NCBI GenBank assembly: GCA_041675325.1
Contig: JBAYUG010000003.1
Coordinates: 27,622-91,621, forward strand
Origin: CAIKZJ01 sp041675325
Lineage (GTDB): Bacteria; Bacteroidota; Ignavibacteria; Tepidaquicellales; Tepidaquicellaceae
Reading direction: 5' to 3'
DNA length: 64,000 nt
The notes under the pieces are model-generated. The model did not search any database. It saw nothing but the letters and a program-made list of their open reading frames with translations, and was not told the DNA's origin. Each line of letters begins with the position of its first letter. The stretch's first letter is position 1. Shown one piece after another: positions 1 to 8,665 of this stretch. The position numbers were made by a program, and so were the translations under genes.

Positions 1-1704
1 GCACTGTACAAACTGCATTACAGGGTACTTCTAAACAGGTACAGGGCTTTTACAACCTGCAGTGAATGCGGAGGGGGACGGCTTAGAAAGGAAGTATTGT
101 ACGTGAGGGTCGAGGACAAGAATATTTTCGATGTAGTAAAGATGACGATTAAGGATGCTTATGATTTCTTTTTAAACCTAAAACTTGACAAGACGAAGAA
201 AGAAATATCTGCAAGAATACTTGAAGAAATACTTAACAGGTTAAAGTACCTGATAGACGTCGGGCTTGTATATTTAACTCTTGACCGCCTTTCAATGACT
301 CTTTCAGGCGGCGAGGCGCAGAGGATAAATCTTGCGACTTCATTAGGGTCATCGCTTGTGGGCTCAATATATGTCCTTGATGAACCGTCAGTAGGTTTGC
401 ATCCAAGGGATAACGAAAAGCTGATTAATATAATGAAATCGCTGAGGGATTTAGGTAATACTGTGCTTGTGGTAGAGCATGATAAGGATATGATAAGGGA
501 AGCTGATGAAATTGTTGATATTGGTCTGAATGCAGGCGAGAACGGCGGAGAAGTAATATTTCAGGGGGATTACAAAGAACTGTTAAATAATAAAACGTCT
601 TTAACATCGAAGTATTTAAACGGACAGCTTAAGATAGAAACGAATAAATTAAATAAAGATATAAAAGAGTGCAGCAGATTTCTGACGATTAAGGGTGCGA
701 GAGCAAACAACCTGAAGGATATAACAGTCAGAATTCCCGTAGGTTATTTCACGTGTGTAACGGGCGTAAGCGGTTCTGGAAAATCCACACTTGTTAATAA
801 TGTTATATACGGAGCGCTAAAGAAAAACCTTGAGGGCTTTTATGAAGACACGATAGGCGAATACGATGAGATTACAGGGTATGAAATGTTTGAGAATGTT
901 GAAATGATAGACCAATCACAAATCGGCAAGACAGTAAGGAGCAATCCTGTCACATACATTAAAGCATTCGATATAATTCGTGAGACATTTGCTGCGAGTC
1001 CGCTCGCAAGGAGGAGAGGATTTGACAGCGGGACATTTTCATTTAATGTTGCAGGAGGCAGGTGTGAAATGTGTGAAGGTGCAGGCGTTATAAAGGTTGA
1101 GATGCAGTTCATGGCAGACATTTTTCTTGAATGCGAATCCTGCAGCGGTAAGAGGTACAAAACTGACACTCTTGAAGTAAGGCTGCAGGGCAATAACGGC
1201 ACGCACAAGAATATTCATGAAGTACTGGAACTAACGGTTACAGAAGCAATAAAGTTTTTTAAACCGTTTCCGAAGATAGTGAAAAAGCTGAAGGTGCTAG
1301 ATGATGTAGGACTAGGATATATCAAACTTGGGCAGTCGGGCTCAACGTTATCGGGTGGCGAATCGCAAAGGGTAAAGCTTGCGTACCATCTTGTGCACCA
1401 ATCCGGTTCAAAGAACACACTTTACATTTTCGATGAGCCGACGACAGGACTTCACTATCAAGATATTTCAAAACTGATGAAATGCTTTGATGCACTTCTT
1501 AAAAAAGGAAATACAGTACTTGTAATTGAGCATAATCTGGAAGTGATAAAGAATGCGGATTATGTGATTGATCTGGGACCGGATTCAGGAAGCAGCGGGG
1601 GATATATAGTAGGTACGGGAACTCCAAAAGAGATTTCAGTATTAAAGGAATCATACACGGGAAAGTATTTAAAAGAAATAATATGGCAAAGATTAAAAAC
1701 ATAA
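1..1704 (+). CDS. uvrA: Excinuclease ABC subunit A, C-terminal part (5' end outside window)
   Basis: DNA-damage recognition ATPase of nucleotide excision repair. The reading frame is open from base 1, so the gene began before the window; about 567 residues remain. Visible in order: a Cys-x2-Cys zinc half-site (58-69) followed by G-x-RL, the first ABC signature LSGGEAQR (301-324) with a Walker B region LDEP, the second Walker A GVSGSGKST (about 763-789), the second zinc module with CEMCEG (from 1063) and CESC (from 1132), the signature LSGGESQR (about 1345-1368) and Walker B IFDEPTTGLH. The order matches UvrA throughout. It could be either of the two UvrA paralogues common in Bacteroidota; the missing N-terminus would decide. 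The stop is TAA at 1702-1704, and the next gene overlaps it by 22 nt. Confidence 0.96.
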   Translation, partial: ALYKLHYRVLLNRYRAFTTCSECGGGRLRKEVLYVRVEDKNIFDVVKMTIKDAYDFFLNLKLDKTKKEISARILEEILNRLKYLIDVGLVYLTLDRLSMTLSGGEAQRINLATSLGSSLVGSIYVLDEPSVGLHPRDNEKLINIMKSLRDLGNTVLVVEHDKDMIREADEIVDIGLNAGENGGEVIFQGDYKELLNNKTSLTSKYLNGQLKIETNKLNKDIKECSRFLTIKGARANNLKDITVRIPVGYFTCVTGVSGSGKSTLVNNVIYGALKKNLEGFYEDTIGEYDEITGYEMFENVEMIDQSQIGKTVRSNPVTYIKAFDIIRETFAASPLARRRGFDSGTFSFNVAGGRCEMCEGAGVIKVEMQFMADIFLECESCSGKRYKTDTLEVRLQGNNGTHKNIHEVLELTVTEAIKFFKPFPKIVKKLKVLDDVGLGYIKLGQSGSTLSGGESQRVKLAYHLVHQSGSKNTLYIFDEPTTGLHYQDISKLMKCFDALLKKGNTVLVIEHNLEVIKNADYVIDLGPDSGSSGGYIVGTGTPKEISVLKESYTGKYLKEIIWQRLKT

Positions 1705-1904
1705 TAAAGAATCACAAACTTACAATTATACTAACGATTGTTGGATTAATAGGCGGATACGTTTACTGGAATTACTGGGGATGCACAGACGGTTGCCCGA
1801 TAAGGTCTAATGCGTCGATGATGACTGTTTACGGGGGGCTTATAGGCGGTCTGCTTGGGAATGTGTTTCAGGGATTCGGGAATAAGAAGGAAAAGACAAA
1901 GTAG
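1683..1904 (+). CDS. Small membrane protein, DUF6132-like
   Basis: A 73-residue protein with a lysine-rich start, one hydrophobic segment (about residues 12-29), the motif GCTDGCPIRSN and a glycine-rich second hydrophobic stretch ending in a basic tail. The G-C-x2-G-C-P-I-x-S-N signature followed by YGGLIGGLLG matches the small Bacteroidota family DUF6132 as I remember it; its function is unknown. The two cysteines could bind metal or form a disulfide, which is inference. Its ATG lies inside uvrA (22-nt overlap, different frame), so the two are probably co-transcribed. No other neighbour suggests a role. Confidence 0.75.
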   Translation: MAKIKNIIKNHKLTIILTIVGLIGGYVYWNYWGCTDGCPIRSNASMMTVYGGLIGGLLGNVFQGFGNKKEKTK

Positions 1905-2205
1905 AAATTGTTTTTACTTAAAAACAATTAAAAGAAGAAAATAGAACGCGGGTTTTCGCTGATTAGACTGATTTACACGGATAAAGATTGAATTGTTGCT
2001 AAGAGCAAGAACCTAAAATGTTTTAACAGCAGAGCATGCAGAGGACGCAAAGAAGAGATTTTATTTATTGCTAGAGCAAGAGATTTTATTTGTTGCTAAG
2101 AGCAAGAGATCTACCTCCAAGACACCAAAACACTAAATCATTAAAACTCCGTAACACTAATACATCGAAACCCTAATAACTTAAAGTACAATGAAAAGTT
2201 TATTT
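1905..2205. repeat. Intergenic region made of composite short repeats
   Basis: No gene is seen here. From 1942 to 1986 there is a copy of the GAACGC-GATTTTCGC-GATTA-CGGATTTAC-CGGATAA type repeat (9-10-nt internal period). From about 1995 to 2115 follow units related to TTGCTAAGAGCAAGA and GCAGAG-x-GACGCAAAGAAGAGATTT. The same modules reappear inverted at 59855-60070 and 61056-61135. A run of ACACTAAAACACTAA-like units follows at about 2118-2178. The stretch separates the uvrA transcript from the convergent DUF971 gene. Confidence 0.7.
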
Positions 2206-2508
2206 TTAGAGTTTCCGGAGGATATCCCATGAATAAATTCCTGTATCGTGTCCGTCTTTCCATTTTATTGAAACAGCGTAGTTTCCGACTGCTTCAATGC
2301 TTGCTATTTCATAGAAGCCGGCAGCCTTGAAGGGTGTCTTAATAGGGATATAGCTTTCGAAGATTACGGACTCGCCTTTGCAGTTTACACAGGGGCATTC
2401 ATCACGTAGTTTTGTTAAGGGAATTTCGTTGACTTTGCCGTCATTCCATTTAATGAGTAAAGTATTGTTATCAGTTTTCTTTATTTGTGTAGGAAATAAT
2501 TCTGCCAT
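2206..2508 (-). CDS. DUF971 domain protein
   Basis: A 100-residue protein covering the whole DUF971 domain (the N-terminal-like domain of gamma-butyrobetaine hydroxylase). Visible are the family pattern L.I.W.DG (IKWNDGK), the zinc-type CPC-x2-C motif (CPCVNC) near residue 39, and the C-terminal WKDGHDTGIYSWDILRKL block, which is diagnostic. In other bacteria the domain stands alone or is fused to the Fe-S carrier ApbC/Mrp; its biochemical role is not settled. The start overlaps the 3' end of the upstream MFS gene by 38 nt in another frame, which suggests translational coupling. It is the last gene of the HIT-leuS-MFS-DUF971 set. Confidence 0.9.
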   Translation of the reverse strand: MAELFPTQIKKTDNNTLLIKWNDGKVNEIPLTKLRDECPCVNCKGESVIFESYIPIKTPFKAAGFYEIASIEAVGNYAVSIKWKDGHDTGIYSWDILRKL

Positions 2509-3691
2509 ATATATTTAAATTTGTAATTCTGTTAAAGTTAATATAAATAATGTTTGCGAAAAGTAATATACCCGCAAACATGAAAATATTCCGAAGTCCG
2601 ATGAGCGGAGTTATTAGCGAATAAGTTAACGGACCCATCATATTCCCGAGAATAGTAAAGCTTGAAGCAACTCCCATGAGACCGCCTTTTCTTTCATCTG
2701 GCGAGATATTGCTTATTACGCTGTAGAAAACCGGAATCATTCCGCCGATGCAAAAACCAAGTATAATACGCAAAGGGATTAACAGGATGTATGAGAAAAC
2801 AAACGAATGAAAAATCAATGCGGCGACACCGACCGACATTGCGATAAAGAGATTTTTATTCACACCTTTTTTATCGTTCATCTTTCCCCAGAGTGGTGAA
2901 GAGACAGCAGTTGCGATTCCAGTTACACCGAAGAGAACTCCGGAAATAGTAGAAAGATAATCCCTGTTATCTATCAGAGACTCAATAAATAGTGCAAATC
3001 CGGGCTGAGTAATAGACACAGCCATTTGAGTTAATGCAACGGAGATAAGTACAGTAGAAAGAGTTTTATTGCTGAAAGAGTATTTCAGATTATCAAAAAC
3101 ACTTAACTTTTTTCCAGGGACAACATTTGAATCTTTAACCATGAATATTACGAGAATGCCGCTAACGAGACACATAGAGCCTGTAATAAAAAACACAAGT
3201 CTGTGGGATGTAATGTCAGCGATGATACCGCCGATAAGCGGACCGATGATAGTGCCAGCGGATATAGCCATTTGCAGGATTCCAATATTGTATCCTGATT
3301 TTTCTTTCGGCGAGCTTGCTGATACGAGAGCGAGAGATGCGGGAATAAATCCACTTGCAGCACCCTGAAACATTCTGAACAATATAAGCTGATAAACATC
3401 CTGCGACATACCAACGAGGAACTGTGAAACTGAAAGACCAATAACGGCTCTAACGACCATAGATTTCTTTCCGTATTTATCTCCAAGCATTCCCCAGACA
3501 GGTGTGAGGAAGAAGGAAAGAATGAATGGTCCTGCAAATGCAAGTCCGCTCCAGCGTTCAACTTCGGACTGCTCTGTGACTCCGAGATCTCTTATGTAAA
3601 GCGGAAGAAAAGGAACAACCATGCTCATACCGACCATTGTAAAGAAAAGTGCTAACCAGATTGCGTATAAGTTCTTTTTGGACGTGTCCAA
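2471..3691 (-). CDS. MFS drug/solute efflux transporter (DHA1-like)
   Basis: A 406-residue major facilitator with about 12 hydrophobic segments. The loop after helix 2 reads GMLGDKYGKKS, the MFS motif A (G-x3-D-R-x-G-R/K), and FRMFQGAASGFIPA after helix 4 is typical of drug:H+ antiporters of the DHA1 group. The substrate cannot be read from sequence; multidrug efflux of the MdtG/Bmr type is the nearest guess. The start is a TTG two bases after the leuS stop, giving MDTSKKNLYAIW; an ATG is absent nearby. It is probably co-transcribed with leuS and overlaps DUF971 downstream. Confidence 0.88.
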   Translation of the reverse strand: MDTSKKNLYAIWLALFFTMVGMSMVVPFLPLYIRDLGVTEQSEVERWSGLAFAGPFILSFFLTPVWGMLGDKYGKKSMVVRAVIGLSVSQFLVGMSQDVYQLILFRMFQGAASGFIPASLALVSASSPKEKSGYNIGILQMAISAGTIIGPLIGGIIADITSHRLVFFITGSMCLVSGILVIFMVKDSNVVPGKKLSVFDNLKYSFSNKTLSTVLISVALTQMAVSITQPGFALFIESLIDNRDYLSTISGVLFGVTGIATAVSSPLWGKMNDKKGVNKNLFIAMSVGVAALIFHSFVFSYILLIPLRIILGFCIGGMIPVFYSVISNISPDERKGGLMGVASSFTILGNMMGPLTYSLITPLIGLRNIFMFAGILLFANIIYINFNRITNLNIYGRIISYTNKEN

Positions 3692-3693
3692 TA

Positions 3694-6363
3694 CTATTTA
3701 ACGACAATGTTAACCATTTTGTTCTTAACGATGATAATCTTTATTATCTCTTTTCCGAATATATGTTTTTTAACCGATTCATCATCGAGTGCAATTTGCT
3801 CAAGGTTTTTTTCGGAAAGGTCGTTTTCAATTTCCTTCTTCGCGCGTACTTTCCCGTTAACGGAGAATGCGACAGTAATAAGAGATGCTTTTGTGAGCAG
3901 CTCATCATACACGGGCCACTTTTCGAATGCAAGAGAGTTTTGATTACCCATTCTTTGCCAGAGTTCTTCAGCAAGATGAGGGGCATAAGGAGATAGTAAT
4001 AAAATGAATGTGTTGATAATATTTTTACTAATCTTATCGGCTTTATAAAGTTCATTTATGAAAATCATCATCTGTGCAATTGATGTGTTGAATTTCATGT
4101 CGCCGTCTTCAATATCGTTAGTGAGTTTCTTGATAGTGAAATGAAGGAGTTTGTTCATTTCTTCTTCCTGACTTTCATCTACTATTTTAGAGTTGAGATT
4201 CCCGGTTCTTTCATCCACTACGAGTCTCCATACCCTGCTAAGGAACCTGTGAATACCTGCAATACCCTCATTGCTCCAAGGCTTTGTTGCATCGAGGGGA
4301 CCCATGAACATTTCAAAAAGCCTAACAGAATCGGCACCATACTGATTTATCATATCATCGGGATTAATAACATTGCCGCGTGACTTGCTCATTTTAACAC
4401 CATCTTCACCGAGAATCATACCCTGATTGTAAAGAGAGCCGAAAGGCTCGGAGGTTGTAACATAACCAAGGTCAAAAAGAACCTTGTGCCAGAACCTTGC
4501 GTAAAGAAGATGAAGCACAGCATGTTCGGAGCCGCCTATATAAAGGTCAACCGGCATCCAGTACTGTTCCTTTTCCTTGTCGCAGAATATTTCATCATTA
4601 TTCGGGTCGATGTATCTAAGGAAATACCAGCAAGAACCAGCCCACTGAGGCATTGTGTTTGTTTCTCTTTTAACTTTTTTGCCTGACTGCTTATCGGTAA
4701 CATGAACCCAGTCTTCAATCAAAGATAACGGTGATTCTCCCGTCTTACTTGTTGTATATGAGCTGACATTCGGAAGTGTGACAGGCAGGTCTTCTTCCCT
4801 GAGAGCTTTAATAGTATGATCGTCAAAATAGACAAGAGGGAAGGGCTCGCCCCAGAATCTTTGTCTTGAAAAGAGCCAGTCTCTAAGTCTGTAATTTATG
4901 TTTCTTCTGCCGATACTTTTATCTTCAAGCCACTTAATCATCTTCTCTTTTGCTTTCGAAGTTTTCAGTCCTGTAAGGAATCCGGAATTTATTGCATAAC
5001 CTTCTTCCGTATTGCACAGTTTGCCGTTTTTAACATCTTCGAGATATTGCGAGAACTCTGTGGATGAGCTGTTAATAAGCTTTTCGAGCCCCTTGCCTGA
5101 AATAATAATATCGCCGCTTTCAGAAGATATCTTTTTGAAGGCAACATGTTTAAACTTTTCGTTTGCAACTACGGGAATAATTTCAAGACCGAATTTAACT
5201 GCAAACTCCATATCCCTTTCGTCGTGGCCGGGAACGCTCATGATGGCGCCTGTGCCGTAGCTCATGAGAACGTAATCGGAAATGTATATTGGAATCTGGA
5301 TGTTGTTTGCGGGGTTTAAAGCATAGGCACCCGTGAAGACACCTGTCTTTTCTTTTGAAAGCTCGGAACGTTCGAGGTCAGATTTTCTTGCCGCTGTCTG
5401 GATGTAATCATCAACTTCATCTCGTTTATCCGGGGTAGTTATATCATTAATGAGAGGGTGTTCAGGTGCGAATACCATATACGTGGCACCGAAGAGAGTA
5501 TCCGGTCTTGTAGTAAAGACCTCGATTTCCCTGACGCCATTCAGGCTTTCACTTTTTACCTTAAACTTTATTACCGCACCTTCGCTTCTGCCAATCCAGT
5601 TCGTCTGGAGTTTTTTAATATTCTCTGGCCAGTCGAGTTTCTCAAGGTCGTCAATTAACCGCTGAGCATATTTTGTAATGCGAAGTTTCCATTGTTTCAT
5701 TGCTTTCCGTACGACGGTGTAACCTTTTTCGAGCTGTTCGGGCACTTCCTCATTGGCAAGAACGGTGCCGAGTTCGGGACACCAGTTAACGGGAGATTCG
5801 GAGATAAACGCAAGACGCTGCGAATCTATGTAATCATCACTGTCTTTGCCTTCGAGTGCTACAGGAATTGTAAGTTCCGAAATCGGTTTAGCTTTATTTT
5901 CAGCAGTATCGAAATAAGAGTTGTAAAGTTTCAAGAACATCCATTGAGTCCATTTGTAATAGGATTCGTCTGTAGTGTTAATCTCTCTGTCCCAGTCATA
6001 CGAGAAACCGAGCGATTGAAGCTGTGACCTGAATCTTATAACGCACTCTTCAACTCCTATACGAGGGTGAATCTGTTTCTTTAGCGCGAACTGTTCAGCA
6101 GGAAGTCCGAAAGCATCCCATCCCATGGGATGCATGACGTTAAAACCTCTCATGCGTTTATACCGGGCAATGATATCCGTTGCTGTGTACCCTTCGGGAT
6201 GCCCAACATGAAGTCCATCGCCGCTCGGATATGGAAGCATATCAAGAACGTAGTACTTTGGTTTTGATTTATCAATCTTATCTAAATCGGGAGTTCTGAA
6301 AACTTTATTCTGAACCCAGAAGTCCTGCCATTTTTTCTCAATTAAAAGATGTTCGTATTTCAT
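3694..6363 (-). CDS. leuS: Leucyl-tRNA synthetase
   Basis: Charges tRNA-Leu with leucine in the cytoplasm. The start is set at the ATG at 6361-6363 (MKYEHLLIEKKWQDFW), giving 889 residues, the usual bacterial length. The longer open frame upstream (to 6522) runs into the HIT gene and has no family similarity. Visible are the class I HIGH box as HVGH (residues 52-55), the CP1 editing domain (TTRPDTLFGATYMVFAPEHPL), the RQRFWGEPFP region and the KMSKS signature near residue 655 (KMSKSRGN). The anticodon-binding and C-terminal parts follow. It sits 16 nt downstream of the HIT gene and 2 nt upstream of an MFS gene. No truncation is seen. Confidence 0.98.
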   Translation of the reverse strand: MKYEHLLIEKKWQDFWVQNKVFRTPDLDKIDKSKPKYYVLDMLPYPSGDGLHVGHPEGYTATDIIARYKRMRGFNVMHPMGWDAFGLPAEQFALKKQIHPRIGVEECVIRFRSQLQSLGFSYDWDREINTTDESYYKWTQWMFLKLYNSYFDTAENKAKPISELTIPVALEGKDSDDYIDSQRLAFISESPVNWCPELGTVLANEEVPEQLEKGYTVVRKAMKQWKLRITKYAQRLIDDLEKLDWPENIKKLQTNWIGRSEGAVIKFKVKSESLNGVREIEVFTTRPDTLFGATYMVFAPEHPLINDITTPDKRDEVDDYIQTAARKSDLERSELSKEKTGVFTGAYALNPANNIQIPIYISDYVLMSYGTGAIMSVPGHDERDMEFAVKFGLEIIPVVANEKFKHVAFKKISSESGDIIISGKGLEKLINSSSTEFSQYLEDVKNGKLCNTEEGYAINSGFLTGLKTSKAKEKMIKWLEDKSIGRRNINYRLRDWLFSRQRFWGEPFPLVYFDDHTIKALREEDLPVTLPNVSSYTTSKTGESPLSLIEDWVHVTDKQSGKKVKRETNTMPQWAGSCWYFLRYIDPNNDEIFCDKEKEQYWMPVDLYIGGSEHAVLHLLYARFWHKVLFDLGYVTTSEPFGSLYNQGMILGEDGVKMSKSRGNVINPDDMINQYGADSVRLFEMFMGPLDATKPWSNEGIAGIHRFLSRVWRLVVDERTGNLNSKIVDESQEEEMNKLLHFTIKKLTNDIEDGDMKFNTSIAQMMIFINELYKADKISKNIINTFILLLSPYAPHLAEELWQRMGNQNSLAFEKWPVYDELLTKASLITVAFSVNGKVRAKKEIENDLSEKNLEQIALDDESVKKHIFGKEIIKIIIVKNKMVNIVVK

Positions 6364-6379
6364 TATAAGTATTAAGCGA

Positions 6380-6832
6380 TTATTTATTAAATAGTGACTG
6401 CAGTTCTTTAAGCGTGTTGTCATCGGCTTTCGGTCCGAGCATTGTAGAAATATAACCCTGATATTTTTCGAAGAAAACATCACCATCGGGTGTGACAGCT
6501 TTGAAATCCTTTCCGAGTCCATGCAGGGGATAGAGCTTTATGTGCGCATGATTAACGCCCATACCTTCCATGACGAGAGCGGTTCTTTGCACGCCGAATT
6601 TTTCGTCAAGAACTTTGCCGAGTTCTTTTGCTGAAAGCATAAATCGTGAATAAACATCGTCGGGCATGTCGAAAGTATAAGAATCGAAATGCTCTTTTGG
6701 AATAACGAGAGTCATACCTTTAGTATTCGGAAAAATATCCAGAATAGCAAAAAACTCGTCATTTTCCCATATTTTATAAGAAGGGATTTCACCTGTTGAA
6801 ATTTTACAGAAAATGCAATCGTCTTTTTTCAT
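6380..6832 (-). CDS. HIT family protein (histidine triad hydrolase)
   Basis: A 150-residue histidine-triad protein, probably a nucleotide phosphoramidase or dinucleoside-polyphosphate hydrolase. The N-terminus CIFCKISTGEIPSYKI with a C-x2-C pair and the NTKGMTLVIPKEHFDSY block are typical. The catalytic triad region reads GVNHAHIKLYPLHG, a divergent triad: the first canonical His position is Asn, as in a recognised sub-branch of HIT proteins. The insert GMGVNHAHI is clear, so the fold is secure but the exact substrate is not. It leads the cluster with leuS. The upstream region carries two copies of a 14-bp palindrome (6898-6911, 6992-7005). Confidence 0.9.
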   Translation of the reverse strand: MKKDDCIFCKISTGEIPSYKIWENDEFFAILDIFPNTKGMTLVIPKEHFDSYTFDMPDDVYSRFMLSAKELGKVLDEKFGVQRTALVMEGMGVNHAHIKLYPLHGLGKDFKAVTPDGDVFFEKYQGYISTMLGPKADDNTLKELQSLFNK

Positions 6833-6892
6833 ATAAATTTTGAATAATATTAAATTTACGATTTTTAACAGCCAAATTCTATGAAGTAAGAA

Positions 6893-7006
6893 GCTTTTGA
6901 CAAATTTGTCAGAGAAAAATGCAGAATATCACAAGGCTAAATAGACGCCAATTAGACGCCAATTAGACCCTAATCAGGAAATGAGGGCTTTTGACAAATT
7001 TGTCAG
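6893..7006. promoter_or_regulatory. Duplicated 20-nt site containing the palindrome TGACAAATTTGTCA
   Basis: GCTTTTGACAAATTTGTCAG occurs identically at 6893-6912 and 6987-7006, exactly 94 bp apart. Its core TGACAAATTTGTCA is a perfect 14-bp inverted repeat. Both lie upstream of the HIT-leuS set (start 6832, minus strand). A pair of identical perfect palindromes in front of a gene suggests a dimeric repressor operator; a dispersed repeat is the alternative. Confidence 0.5.
6942..6974. repeat. 11-nt tandem repeat, three units
   Basis: TAGACGCCAAT occurs at 6942-6952 and 6953-6963, followed by the variant TAGACCCTAAT at 6964-6974. It lies between the two copies of the TGACAAATTTGTCA palindrome. 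Confidence 0.8.
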
Positions 7007-7122
7007 TAAATTTTAGATAAAAAATAAAGCAAGAAATGCGATTAGACTTAGCCTTAATAATAGCAGACTTTGACTCCAAGTTATTGTAACCTATAAGGAA
7101 ATATAATGGTTACGTTAATGGC

Positions 7123-7221
7123 CAGCCATACTTCAGCCTTATTCAGCCATTTTCAGCCATATTCCAGCCACTTTCAGCCATGATTCAGCCATTTTCAGCC
7201 ATGCTTCAGCCATATTCAGCC
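7123..7221. repeat. Ten CAGCC units spaced 10 or 11 nt apart
   Basis: CAGCC starts at 7123, 7134, 7144, 7154, 7165, 7175, 7186, 7196, 7207 and 7217. The steps are 11, 10, 10, 11, 10, 11, 10, 11, 10, a mean of 10.44 nt. The usual unit is CAGCCATNTT. No reading frame is preserved because the step alternates, so this is not coding. The region 6833-7278 otherwise holds no gene. Confidence 0.85.
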
Positions 7222-7278
7222 TTAAATCAGTTTGAAAGGAGTTTCTTCCCGGTTTCTTCTCAGCATCACGAAATTAGT

Positions 7279-7884
7279 CTATTGTATCAATTTGAATTTC
7301 TCAAGCAGGATTTTTTCGGGAGTGTTTATGCTGAATGCTTCGATGACATCGCCGGATAAATAAAACTCGGTTACTTTTCTTTCTTTATGCTGGAAGTCAC
7401 GGTATCTTTTTATAAGATATAATTTCGGAGATACTTCTGCATCTTTTGTTTTAAACAGAATGATTCCGTTCTTAACTTTATCGAGTTTCTTAATCTTGTC
7501 GATACCTCCACTAACGTTCAAAACAAATGCAGCCGAATTATCCGTGAAGTAAGTTAATACAGTATCTGAGGAGGCATCCTGCATTATAAAATCTATCTGA
7601 TAAGAAAACACGGGGAATAAAATATATTTTGATTTCAGGGACGGTACAGAAGAGTTCGATTTTTTAAAAGAGGAAAAGTCAGAGACGGCATTATACTGCT
7701 TCGAATAATCAAGAATAATTTTATCAAAAGCAGAGCGGGAAGAAAGTGTGTCCTCATGAGAAACCGTGTCAATAGCGGCTTTCAGAGAGTCGAAAGAAGA
7801 CTGCATCTGCGCGTCCTTTTCGTCGCCGCAGGATGACAGCAAGAACAACAAAACAAAACTAAAGCTTAAAAAGAAACGCTTCAT
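7279..7884 (-). CDS. Predicted lipoprotein of unknown function
   Basis: 201 residues with a signal peptide MKRFFLSFSFVLLFLLSSC ending in a clear lipobox (LLSSC-G), so it is probably a lipid-anchored envelope protein. The mature part starts with an acidic, Ser-rich linker and a helix-prone stretch; the rest is mixed alpha/beta with no motif I recognise. The start overlaps the end of the upstream YgjP-like gene by 26 nt in another frame, so the two should be co-expressed. I cannot assign a function. Confidence 0.8.
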   Translation of the reverse strand: MKRFFLSFSFVLLFLLSSCGDEKDAQMQSSFDSLKAAIDTVSHEDTLSSRSAFDKIILDYSKQYNAVSDFSSFKKSNSSVPSLKSKYILFPVFSYQIDFIMQDASSDTVLTYFTDNSAAFVLNVSGGIDKIKKLDKVKNGIILFKTKDAEVSPKLYLIKRYRDFQHKERKVTEFYLSGDVIEAFSINTPEKILLEKFKLIQ

Positions 7885-8572
7885 ACTCTTTTAACCATTT
7901 TTGTGCATTCTTGTAATCAGGGATAAGTCCTCCGACAGTCTGCCAGAATCTCGCTGAATGATTCATCACGTTTAAATGAGAGAGTTCATGGATAATCAAA
8001 TAATCCAAGACAAACTTAGGGCACAGGATTAACCGCCAGTTAAAAGAAAGATTTCTGCCTGATGAGCACGTGCCCCACTTGGTTCTCTGGCTGCGTACAA
8101 AAAGCCTGTTAAAATCGAAACCATTCTGATCTGCGATTTCAGAAACTCTTTGTTTTATATATTTACCTGCGAAGTCTTTATACCAAATTTTCAGCAGTTC
8201 TCTGTCTGCAGTCAGATTGAGACCCGATTTAATCTTTTTCGAACCGCTGAACATGAGAACTCTGTTTTTCAAGGATGGGTCGAGTGTAAATTCATATACA
8301 TCTCCGAGAAGAAAAATTTGATTCTCAGAAAGTTCGATGGATTTTGAGTTTTGCTTCAAGCGGTTTATAGTTTTTGTTATCCAGCGCTGTTTATCATTTA
8401 TCAGGCTGTCAATTCTATTAACTGCATAATTAAGCGGCACGATTGCTGTCACGCTCAAGTCGTTAGAAATTTTAATCCTTGCATTCTTCACATTTCTGCG
8501 TAAAATAGCGTATTTTATCTGTTTTTCCAGTCTGATGAAATATATCTTAAAAATAGTTAAATATTTTTCCAA
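7859..8572 (-). CDS. YgjP-like (DUF45/M48-type) metal-dependent hydrolase
   Basis: 237 residues with the DUF45/SprT-like pattern. RSQRTKWGTCSS and SFNWRLILCPKFVLDYLIIHELSHL precede the zinc motif HELSH, followed by NHSARFW (third ligand region). This block is diagnostic of the YgjP family, whose E. coli member is reported to be a nucleotide pyrophosphatase although the fold is that of M48 peptidases. The N-terminus is strand-rich. It is probably cytoplasmic, as no signal peptide is seen. The gene is divergent from the nitroreductase gene at 8761 and overlaps the downstream lipoprotein gene. Confidence 0.88.
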   Translation of the reverse strand: MEKYLTIFKIYFIRLEKQIKYAILRRNVKNARIKISNDLSVTAIVPLNYAVNRIDSLINDKQRWITKTINRLKQNSKSIELSENQIFLLGDVYEFTLDPSLKNRVLMFSGSKKIKSGLNLTADRELLKIWYKDFAGKYIKQRVSEIADQNGFDFNRLFVRSQRTKWGTCSSGRNLSFNWRLILCPKFVLDYLIIHELSHLNVMNHSARFWQTVGGLIPDYKNAQKWLKEYEAFLFKL

Positions 8573-8665
8573 ATTCTTATACTTTCGTATGATATTACAT
8601 TCAGCGAAAGGCTAATCGATTATACTTAAAGAAATTTAAGTATCTAATCAAAACCCTAGACCCTT

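Noticed and set aside
3148..3561. Minus-strand ORF of 137 codons inside the MFS gene
   Set aside because: It is a shadow frame of the transporter; its residue make-up is not protein-like and it has no family motif.
6364..6522. N-terminal extension of leuS by 53 residues
   Set aside because: It overlaps the HIT gene out of frame and has no similarity to leucyl-tRNA synthetases; the ATG at 6363 gives the normal start.
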